Positions 51,751-61,059 of a stretch of DNA of 64,000 nucleotides are shown here, piece by piece. The stretch is taken from the NCBI RefSeq assembly GCF_905220565.1, contig NC_059403.1, positions 3,720,001 through 3,784,000 on the forward strand, in the 5' to 3' direction. The position numbers and the translations under genes were made by a program. Source of the stretch: Melitaea cinxia. Taxonomy: Eukaryota > Arthropoda > Insecta > Lepidoptera > Nymphalidae. The number at the start of each line of letters is the position of its first letter. The stretch's first letter is position 1. The notes under the pieces are model-generated. The model was not told the origin of the DNA. It was given only the letters and a program-made list of their open reading frames with translations, and ran no database searches.

Positions 51751-51853
51751 CGGCTGTTCTAGTTCCGTTGATGGTTGCTAAAGCGCGTACAAAGGCAATA
51801 GCGAATGAGTAGGAGAGTGATATATCGGGATGAAAGACGAAGCTTTTTTTATA
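51751..51853 (-). promoter_or_regulatory. Candidate TATA promoter and short first exon, minus strand (weak)
   Basis: On the minus strand a TATAAAAAAAG box (51853-51843) is followed about 35 bases on by TCACTC (A at 51818), an initiator look-alike, and then by a strong donor GCCG-GTGAGT (exon end 51751). The putative exon has no ATG, so it would be 5' UTR. The TATA-to-start distance is a few bases longer than the usual 30-31. A longer open frame (75 codons, 51698-51925) spans it. Alternatively all of this is chance. Confidence 0.2.
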
Positions 51854-53369
51854 TCGGGGATCGGGTGCCACAAAGTAGCGAGGGAATGTCATATATATTT
51901 GTATTTCTTTAAGTTTTTGAGTCAATAGAAGTCTTAAAATGTATTGGTTGATGATATTATTTTGAAAGAATGTTAAGAGTTTAGATCTTATCTAAACGTC
52001 AAATAAAATGTAGCAAAATATAAACAAAAGAAAACAAGTATTATTTTCAAGTCTCGTTTTGAATTAAAAACAAAATTTCTTTTTACCTGTAAATAATTTC
52101 AAGGAATAAAAAAGTATCTCTAGTACTGATAAAATGAAAATAATATTAAAAGTACAAGTCCAAAAACTTAAGAAAAAAAGTCATTGTACTGGCACGCGTT
52201 AAATCAAATTATACCTAATTGAATATCCGACCCAAAATGTCATTTCTAGTAATTCGGTTTGAGTAGTGGAAACGATACGTCTAATACAAAGAGGGGACGA
52301 ACGGTTGTCAGCATTTATTCAGCACTCATAGTCGACAGCGTGATGACAGTTGATTCTCTTAGCGTAATTGCTTTCGCTAAGTGATCACATACATTCATTT
52401 ATCATGCGATTTGATTAAGCATTCATGCGGATTCATTTAATAGATTATTTATTTCATTCAAAGTAATATAAAGACTTATTTTATTGTATACTTTCTCTTG
52501 TATAACAAGAAAGAAGTATTTACCTAGAAATGGGACAGTAACAAAATATTAATCTTACATTTTCAAAGTAATAAAATAAAGTCAAGAAGGATATATTTCA
52601 TATCTCAAATTTATATATGTGAATCACAAACTGCGTAAAATTCAAATAACGAACGTAAATGTGTATAACATCATCAAATATCACATACGAGATGTTATAC
52701 TTTAAAAAAAATTATCCTAACGAGATACCTTTACTACATAACCCTTTCCTCAAGACTCTATATTCATGTGCTATTTTTATCGGGGGTCGTTTCGTCCGCT
52801 GCACGTAGGAACGGGTTATCTGGCTGGGGTCACGTACAGCCCACATCGGACTCGGTATCGCCGACGAGGCCACGGGACAAATCGTTAGGCAAATAGATAA
52901 AATTTGATATCATGCTAAAATTACGTAAATACTGACGGACAACGAACCTTTATTTTAGTTTTTGCGGTAACTTCTTTTACATAAAATAATAAAGATTTCT
53001 AACTGCTTTTAGTTCGCACAAAAAACTTGTATCCATAAAAACAATATAATTTTTTTTTTCTAATACTTGTGCGAACTCACTCATTATAATCAAAAACATT
53101 TTTTCCGATTTTACCGCGATAAAATCAGAAAAAGTTTTTCCCTCAATACAAAAAGTTGACGAGAAAATATTGTATAGTCTTATTTCTAATCTTATTTTAA
53201 GGAAAATCTATCGTTTAATGCATATTTGGGACATTATCAAACCAAAATTTGCAACGCTTTCTTAACGCTTTTGTGAATAATTGATAAAATTTTTCATTAC
53301 TTGGTAATTTGAAAATCCTTTAAGTAAATCATATTACTGTTATTATCAGAAATAAATAGGGTTCGTATG
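51854..53369. other. AT-rich with a GC-rich patch at 52785-52880
   Basis: The patch at about 52785-52880 follows a pyrimidine-rich stretch and a possible acceptor (TCCGCTGCACGTAG) and is open in several frames, including the frame GAA CGG GTT... (ERVIWLGSRTAHIGLGIADEA). No good donor follows, so I do not call an exon. Confidence 0.35.
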
Positions 53370-53527
53370 ATTTCAAACAAATTTAAATGGACTACACGAT
53401 AAGTTCTAGCTTTCGATTAAAAAAATACATCAAAATCGATACACCTAGAAAAAATATGAGGTAACATAACATAAAAAATACAGTCAAATTGAGAAACCCT
53501 TCCTTTTTTTCAAATCTATTAAAAATA
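53370..53527 (+). mobile_element. AACCGACTTCAA-type repeat, copy 4 (3' part only)
   Basis: Shares AAATTTAAATGG, AGCTTTCGATTAAAAAAAT, ATCAAAATCGATACACCTAG, GAGGTAACATAACAT and the CAAATTGAGAAACCCTTCC end with copies 1-3. More diverged than these; the left half is missing. Confidence 0.65.
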
Positions 53528-54206
53528 TATTATTCCTCAACAAATTTTTCATTTAAACACTTAATGCGGCATAAAGATTATTAGGTCAGTCCGGACGCCT
53601 AGAGTGGCGCTGTTAGGTTTCACTCGCCACAAATAGGCTCGTAATACTCGACATAAGCACTACACTCCATCCCATCTCGTAGAATAGGGTTTCTAACTTG
53701 ATCTAGCTATTACGTTTGTACGTTTGAAATTGTAAAATAAATGAAACAGTTTTATTTCTCTATTAGCGTACAAGTATAATGAATTTGTTCTTTCGTTTGC
53801 AATTTTGCGAAATATCAATAACTCTCTATTATTTCTGAAGTAAAATGTCTGATGTTAGATCTATTAATATTTTTATGTTGTTGTGGTGTGGGATGAAACT
53901 TTTAAGATTTTTTTTATAAATAAAAAATTAAACTTTTCAGAGTTTTTAGATTTGGCTTTAAGATCTGAGTTAAATGAAGAATGAGTGCACTTTCTCATTT
54001 TTAAGCAAATTAAAATATAAAAAAAATAATAATATTAAGTGAAATTTTAATACTAATAGAAATAAAAGCTATTTTTATTTTATTTTTTTGTAATAATAAA
54101 AACCAGAAATAATTTAGCTTTTTATGTATTCTCAATGCATATATAGTAAAAAAAGTAGGTACTTATTTCGATTTAAAGTGAAAGTGACTATTTGTTCTGG
54201 TGTAGA
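53528..54206. other. AT-rich stretch, no gene recognised
   Basis: Nothing supported. Confidence 0.4.
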
Positions 54207-55422
54207 AAGAGCCATTTCACAAAAATCGGTAACAATCCGCGAAATTGTAATATTTTGACGTCGTTAATCTCAGTGTTGGATGCAATAATGTAATTTATAT
54301 TCTTGAAATATAATAAAGCAACCTTTGTTGTAGTCCATAGTCGGATCAGAATTTTGATTTATATTATGTGTATAAAATTATTAACCTTTTCATCAGCCTC
54401 CTCCCTGGGTAAACGGTCGCAATGTATACTTTGAAGTCCTACTTTTCAATAACCATACCATTCATATATATATAAACATACCATTCATAATAATGTGGAA
54501 TATAATTTTGTTGTCCACTATCATAGATTTTTATTCCATTTGTATCTCTATTAAACGATAAAAAAAATTTAAAGTTACGAATATTTTCCAAATAAGTACA
54601 ATTTTAAAAGCGATATTTCTCTTAGAAAACTAAGAAATATTAACGAACTATCTTCATCAAAGTAAACTTACATCATTAAGAAATACAAAAAAAAATAATT
54701 AAAAGATGTAATTATTTTTAATACATTTTATATTAAATAATAAAAAGATAGTATATATTGCCACGCATCAAGCCCGGTAAATCAGTCGAGCGCTAGCGCT
54801 CTTAGAGGTAAGGTCCACGCCAAATTCTGCGCAGCCGTCTCTTTCGCTCACACGCGCCAAGCGCCTGTTGTTATAGCGGATAAAACGCATTTGATACTTT
54901 CATAATAAAATATAAATAAAATAAACATATTACGAGAATGACTGTAAAATAATATAATGATAATTTCTGTAAACAAATGTATAATTTAATTTTCTTTTCT
55001 CACACTATCAATACAAATAGCCATTTCAATCTGTTTGTCTTGTTATTTGTTAATTAATATGTTTGTCGGTGTCGATGTCATTAAATGCTTTTTTATTCAT
55101 ATCGTAAATATTAGATTCATTCGTAAACTGAAAAAACTAAATCAATTTAAAAAAATTGTTTCATAAAATTGATTTTTTTAATTTTATTTTAAATTTATTG
55201 ACTGTTGTTATATAATATACTTGAAATTTTTAACAAATTAATTATGTAAAAAACATTTTATACCATAGTTATAATTTTTATTATACATCAGAAAATGATC
55301 ACGATGGTCTTTTGGTTGTCACACTATACGTACTAGCACAAAGATCGCGCGGTTCGTACGACTCGCGCGATGCGACCAAATTTACCTAAACTTGCAGAGC
55401 GTAAAATTGTGAAATGGCTCTT
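54207..55422. mobile_element. Possible 1.2-kb DNA element bounded by 16-bp inverted repeats (weak)
   Basis: AAGAGCCATTTCACAA at 54207-54222 recurs as an exact inverted copy at 55407-55422. Inside are a direct repeat of CATACCATTCATA (near 54452-54486), a perfect 14-bp palindrome GAGCGCTAGCGCTC (54788-54801) and a hairpin with 8-bp arms ATCGCGCG/CGCGCGAT (55344-55351 and 55364-55371). There is no transposase frame and no clear target duplication, so a non-autonomous transposon is only a guess. Confidence 0.3.
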
Positions 55423-58400
55423 AAACTTAAATGACTTATTTAATGTTGCACACACAAGTATACACTTTAACGATACCAGCCAGTGATAGGAAGTCTAAAG
55501 AAACATTAACTTTTCGAACACATTAATGTAACTTAATCAATAAACCCGAAAAGCCAAGACTATAATCATAAAGGATGACAACATAATACGGACTGGAATA
55601 CTGTCAAAATCCCATAGAGATATTTCGTGACAAAAGCTAACGTGCAGTCTGCTACCAAATTAATTCAGGACAATAATAATTCAGGTGACACAATAGCGCT
55701 CGTACCATCTTACTGAACCTTACAAAGATCTTTGTCCTTAATACCGTATTAAGCATCGGATGATTTTAATCTTTGGAAGATGTTTTGTTTACTTTGTTAA
55801 GATATCAGACATGTTGAGACGTAAGATTTTAAACAAAGGAATAAGGAAGAAAGAGAAAAGGGAGAGTACGTTAATTAAATGATGCATCATTTGTTATTAA
55901 CCAGTTTATCATCTCTAAAATATTGAGTTAAGTATTTTTTTATAGTCTTACGAATACAGAATATAGAAATATCGTTTTGTAAAACGATAACATCAGAAGA
56001 GTAATGTCCTCGGAGTATACATTTTATAAAAATGACGTTTAACTTTTAACAGATACATAAAAATGAGAAATCGTTTCCGCTGGAACATAACAAACAAAAA
56101 ATACAAAAAATGTCTACTTCCAAATCATAGCATTTTAATGCCAATCAGTCACTGTCAACAAGTTAAAAGCTTTTATAATAACATGTTACATAAATAGGAA
56201 CTATTCATAATGCTTTAGGTCTGGATGAAGCTGTAACCGATATGACTACATGATTATCATAATAACGTCAACTTTATAACATAATACGAGCGATTACTCG
56301 ACTAGGAAAACTACAAATAAGCGTAATTTACCTTAACTTGTGTAATAGCTGTAAATCAAAATCTCGTTAATGCACCTGGGTTTAGCTGCTAGTAGCGGTG
56401 TGCTGTCTTCAATCATCTACTCATCCCATTTTTCTATTTTCCGGCCAGACTGACATGGACTGCTTTTTTATAATTTAAATGTATCTTAGATATCTCGAAA
56501 TCCTTAATATCGTAATGAATTTTTATTATCACTATATCTATGTGTTAAAAATTGTAATTGGTCTTATGTATTCATGTGTTTTGTTTCCTACCTTTGTAAT
56601 TATTTGTAAAGAGTAATTATAGAAACAAAAATGCTTTAAATTATTTACCTGTGTCAAATATGTTAATTTTATAATTATCTTATTACAACTTTAGGTTTTC
56701 ATAAATATGATTGTTAATATTTTACATATAAATAAAGGTGCAGAGGAGCATTACGAGATTTAAATATCGCAGCAACGTTCGCATAATCTCGCAATTTATT
56801 CGTCACTATACAAAAAAAAACAGGTCTCGGATCTCGAAAAAAAGTTGATAATATTTTAATAAATGTCGAAAATAGCCTTTGTCGTTCTGAAAACCTCCTT
56901 TTGTGATTTAGACATCGGGACAAAGCATCCGCATAAACATTTATAAAAAGTTAAGCATTTCTATTTTTTCCTCTCCGATTCCCTTGCCTTTTAGGGATGG
57001 ATGTACCATCTGATTTGCATCAAATAGCTAGCCTAATAATATACAGAGATGATAAAGCATATAAGATTATAATGGCTAATTGTTTAGCCGGATAGGGAAT
57101 GGACACGCAATTACGTTCGAATGTAAGTAACATTTGTCGGGACATTAATTTAAGCCAAAGTTATTCATATATATGTTTGGTTATTATTAAACTGGTACAG
57201 TTAAATGTCAACTGGATTATGATCTATCTAAATCAACGTTAAGTCATTTTCGTTTAAATAAAAATTAACTGTTCAAATTATTTGAATATCGTTTTTATCA
57301 AAGACTTAAAGTTCATTATAAAATAGTTTTATTTCTGTTTTCGACCTTAATCCAAAAATTGTTTATTGGTCAATATAAATTCCTAGTAAGCGGTATAGAT
57401 TCAGCTGCTGCAGAATTTGCTTCAAAATATTAAGTATTCCACGGGTAATAATCCAACATCAATAGATCAAATTTTCTATACTCGTCTCAATCCTCGATCC
57501 ATTGTAATCTCACACGTGTGTCGCAAAACTTCGACTAATTCCCTGCAACTGTTAGAAGTTGGTGTCAAGGGAATGTAAACTTTAATACTAGCTGGGGAAG
57601 GCCAGCATCGAATCAAAGCCTCTATGCTCTCTTAAAAGCACTGCTAAATGGTTAGGCTTAAAGGCTAGAAGAACCGTTTTTGTTTCTACCCTGCTACTTT
57701 TGAAATTATTTTTAATACATTGTGTGGTAAATGTAATGTGAAATATTTCATGTATATAAAATAAATTCAATAAAAAAATAATTAATACTGGATTGTAATA
57801 AAACATTATTATAATAAAAGCATTTATTGTAATTACAATCACACCTTTATCATACGAATATTAGTGTAATTGTTGCAATTTTGCTATCAATTCTTTTAAA
57901 ATAGATCATTGTTACTGAAAACCGTCTCCATAACTGAGGAAAGTTATTTAATATTATGAAATCTCGGATATATGATTGTTAACTGTAAAATTTTCAAAAA
58001 ACTGTCTTATTGCATTGAGTTAAACAACAAATTCGAGGAGCAGTTCGGATAACGTTTATCCAAGGGCACATTTGCAGACCGAAGGTAGGCACAAAGGCTC
58101 AGAACGCGGGGTGGAACAATAACGGGTATTGAAAGTTCTCCAAAGGGCACATGGTACCTTTAAATAATAGCCAGTAGAATTTGACCTGACGTGACTCGAT
58201 TTTGTAAAGAGACATTTTTTGTGCTATTTTTGTCATATGACCTAGGTGAAGGACAATGTACTTGAGATTGGAGAACGTGAGCTGATGTCATTTTAAGATG
58301 CAATTTTATAAAGGTTTTTACGATCCTGTCATATTAAATTCATTAATTTATTCATTCTCAAAGGCGATTTCTCATAAAATTAATTACACTGTCTAAAATT

Positions 58401-59020
58401 TAGTAAATACTTATATTTCCAATACAAAACTGTAAAATATGTTTCACAAATACTTGTTATTGTTAAAAACAAACTTAAATTCGTTATATTATATTTAACA
58501 GAAAACAAACAATATAAAATTAATAAAAAAATAAACATATATTTATTAGTAAATTTTAAACCAGCTACTAGTTCTAGTGAAATGTACAAGTTCCCGCGGT
58601 CACGACTAGCCTAAACAAGTGTCATTATGAGTTGCTAAGCTCGTATCATTATTTCTACGCTCGTATCATTATTTCTACGCTCTGTCATTAACTGTTACTG
58701 TTCTCATCTAATAAGTTTTCATTATTTTTGTTTTAGGTAAGTGGAGTAGCTCTATTGATGGCGGACTGCATAAGATCTACATTTCTAAGTATTCTTTTAT
58801 ATATTTTTAAATATAAGTTGCACGATGTGTGGAAAATATGTGTTGCGAATAAATTTCATAGAATCCATTAAGCGTTTGTATGTAATCTGCATGCATTGCC
58901 AAATTTTTGTATTTACTTTTACTATTGTACTTGTAATACGGTATCATATTTATACAGTAATACGTATAACATAATTCACACATTGACTTCGATACAATTT
59001 TAATTATTATTTAAGTGATA
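55423..59020. other. AT-rich stretch without recognised gene
   Basis: No exon or complete repeat recognised. A GC-richer patch lies at about 58030-58120, and an exact 20-bp tandem duplication is at 58641-58680. Confidence 0.4.
58641..58680. repeat. Exact 20-bp tandem duplication
   Basis: TCGTATCATTATTTCTACGC occurs twice without a mismatch, so the duplication is recent. Confidence 0.95.
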
Positions 59021-59150
59021 CTAGCTTTCTGCTTGCGGCTAGATTACATGATTTTGCACGTTCTGTTTTCTTCTGTTAAAATATAGCCTATGTCACTCAG
59101 AAACAAAGTATCTAGCACTCTCTTGATGAAAGAATTTTCTAGAACTTTCG
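59021..59150 (-). mobile_element. Helitron-like remnant
   Basis: Begins (plus strand) ACTAGCTTTCTGCTTGCGGC and contains AAAATATAGCCTATGTCACTCAG, phrases I know from lepidopteran Helitron ends read in reverse. The other end is lost, perhaps at the junction with the retroposon that follows. Confidence 0.4.
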
Positions 59151-59164
59151 TGATGAACTTATAT

Positions 59165-59358
59165 TTGTGAACGTACTCGCGCTGTTACCCTCCGAGTCGT
59201 CTTCGGTGCGACAAAGCCAGCCCTGCGGTCATCAACCCGCCTGCCCAGCGTAGTGACTATGGCCAAAACAAATGAGTTCACGCCATTTTTGGCGCTAACT
59301 TGGGGAGGCCTATGTCTAGTAGTAGACTGTATCAGGCTGAAGTGATGATGATGAGTGA
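59165..59358 (+). mobile_element. 5'-truncated retroposon (family L2), plus strand
   Basis: Contains GTCTTCGGTGCGACAAAGCC, TCAACCCGCCTGCCCAGCG, ATGAGTTCACGCC, GGGGAGGCCTATGTCTAG and ends in GATGATGATGAG, matching the reverse complement of the left half of 29935-30281. GATGAACTTATATTT before and GATGAATTTAATTTT after may be a decayed target duplication. Confidence 0.75.
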
Positions 59359-59445
59359 TGAATTTAATTTTATTTTTAATGTTCACATTTCAAACACGTA
59401 ACATGATATTAACTCATTAATAAAATTAAACAAGAAAATCTTGAG

Positions 59446-59480
59446 TCAGTTCCGATCGGTGCATCATAGTGCATAGACGT
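59446..59480 (+). promoter_or_regulatory. Internal Inr + DPE promoter of the retrotransposon
   Basis: TCAGTT with A+1 at 59448 matches the arthropod initiator TCAGTY. AGACGT at 59475-59480 is exactly +28 to +33 and fits all six positions of the downstream promoter element. No TATA box is needed with this pair. Such promoters lie inside the transcribed region, so each full-length copy carries its own promoter; this is known for Jockey- and I-type elements. Confidence 0.8.
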
Positions 59481-59544
59481 ATTATAGTTGTAATAGTGCG
59501 CGTGACCTTGTGATTCTCGGAATCGTTTACTACCATAGTTCGCT

Positions 59545-59562
59545 AGCCGGCGCGCGCCGGCT
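59545..59562. repeat. 18-bp perfect palindrome in the element's 5' UTR
   Basis: AGCCGGCGCGCGCCGGCT reads the same on both strands. It is entirely GC apart from its end bases, in an otherwise AT-rich element, 98 bases after the predicted start and 40 before the ORF1 ATG. Confidence 0.95.
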
Positions 59563-59601
59563 GGCTGCTACAATTGCGTGCGATTTTATATCTTAATAAG
59601 A

Positions 59602-61059
59602 ATGGAACAAGAAACAATTCAGGATGGCGAAGTCGACGAAAATATAATAATAACAAATATAAATGAAAACTCAAATTCGAATGAACAATTAAACTCAAAT
59701 GATGAACTTACACAACATAATGAGGAGGAAATGATAGCAGAAAACTATAATAACATAACTCATAAAAGAAGACGAGAAGAAGACGAAAGCCAAGATGAAT
59801 GGACCGAAGTCGTGCGAAGAAAACAGAGATTGAGATCGTTGAGAGAAGGTATTCAATTGACCGTCACTTCAAAAACTATGTTTCCTAAGCAATTTGCGCT
59901 CGCCAAATTATTTAAGTCTAAGAATATATTAAATATTTCAAAAGTTAAATATATTAATCCGTTTAAAATTACTATTGAAGTAAACAACGAGGAAAGTGCA
60001 GACCGCTTAATAAGTTGCGATCATTTTATAGAAATGGGTTGGAGGTTTCAGCGACCTTTTGAGGTTGGTTTATCTTATGGAGTAATTAAAGACATTGAAT
60101 TAGATATAACAGAAGAAGACTTAATAAAATCTATTTCATGTACCACCGATGTGATCAATGTAAAACGCCTTCAGAGGAAAAATAAAGACGATATAGGTTG
60201 GTCAGATTGCGAAAAGGTTCGAGTAGGTTTCAAAGGTTCCTCATTGCCTACTTACATATACATTTTTGATATGAAAGTAAGAGTAGAACCTTACGTTTTC
60301 CCCGTAACACAGTGTTCAAACTGTTGGAGATATGGACACCCACGTAAAATGTGCCCGTCTGTAAAATCATATTGCCCAAAATGTGGGGGTAAGCACGACA
60401 GCTGTGACATCACAGTATACAGATGTATTAATTGCAGTGAAAATCATATGGCTTTGGATAGGACATGCCCAGTCTATATAAAAGAACGAAGAATTCGTGA
60501 TATCATGGCCGAATTTAATTGTTCGTATAGAAAAGCAATGGATATTTACGTTCCCCCTTCTTCGCCCGCACGCTATAATGAATCTACCTTACAAAATCCA
60601 ACTTCTATATCTGATAATGTGGCACTTACCTCAAACGCTCATCCAACCACATCTTATGCACATATAGCATCTAAAAACCTCCCAAATACAAGTCAAGTTG
60701 TGGAAGAGAACTTAAGCGAACAAGGGCCGTCTTTAAAGAAGAGAAGAAAGAATCGTCGGAAATCCAGTTACGTAGAAGAGACGTTTACGGAGAATAATAG
60801 TGATCTAGATATGCAGTACAGTGGCCAAACTAGTGACGAAGATATCATACAAAAGAACAACGAAAAACAAAAAAGAGACTTTCCTTTTAATATATTAATA
60901 CTTAAAATTAAAAATATAATTTTACGAAAAGGGGATTCAATTAAATTTAAAATACAAAATTCGGTACAAATATGCGTAGAGTGGATAATAACTTGGATAT
61001 TTCATAATATACCCGATTGGTCTTTTTTACTGAGAATATTTGATGACAAAAATAAATAA
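59602..61059 (+). CDS. ORF1: gag-like nucleic-acid-binding protein of non-LTR retrotransposon
   Basis: 485 residues. It should bind the element RNA and form the ribonucleoprotein needed for transposition. The start is the ATG at 59602 (MEQETIQDGEVDE); the frame is open for eight codons before it but without another ATG. Residues 1-80 are acidic and Asn-rich, with a basic KRRRE patch; about 85-235 is the conserved region preceding the knuckles. Three zinc knuckles follow: C238-x2-C241-x4-H246-x4-C251, C258-x2-C261-x3-H265-x2-C268 and C275-x2-C278-x3-H282-x6-C289. Then comes the PVYIKERRIRDIMAEF-SYRKAMDIY segment typical of I/Jockey ORF1, a Ser/Pro/Thr-rich linker, a basic KKRRKNRRK (possible nuclear signal) and a C-terminal tail rich in Ile, Phe and Trp. 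It overlaps ORF2 by 17 nt. No stop or frameshift. Confidence 0.95.
   Translation: MEQETIQDGEVDENIIITNINENSNSNEQLNSNDELTQHNEEEMIAENYNNITHKRRREEDESQDEWTEVVRRKQRLRSLREGIQLTVTSKTMFPKQFALAKLFKSKNILNISKVKYINPFKITIEVNNEESADRLISCDHFIEMGWRFQRPFEVGLSYGVIKDIELDITEEDLIKSISCTTDVINVKRLQRKNKDDIGWSDCEKVRVGFKGSSLPTYIYIFDMKVRVEPYVFPVTQCSNCWRYGHPRKMCPSVKSYCPKCGGKHDSCDITVYRCINCSENHMALDRTCPVYIKERRIRDIMAEFNCSYRKAMDIYVPPSSPARYNESTLQNPTSISDNVALTSNAHPTTSYAHIASKNLPNTSQVVEENLSEQGPSLKKRRKNRRKSSYVEETFTENNSDLDMQYSGQTSDEDIIQKNNEKQKRDFPFNILILKIKNIILRKGDSIKFKIQNSVQICVEWIITWIFHNIPDWSFLLRIFDDKNK

Noticed and set aside
59578..59601. Earlier GTG start for ORF1
   Set aside because: Eukaryotic translation would use the ATG at 59602; GTG only marks the open frame.
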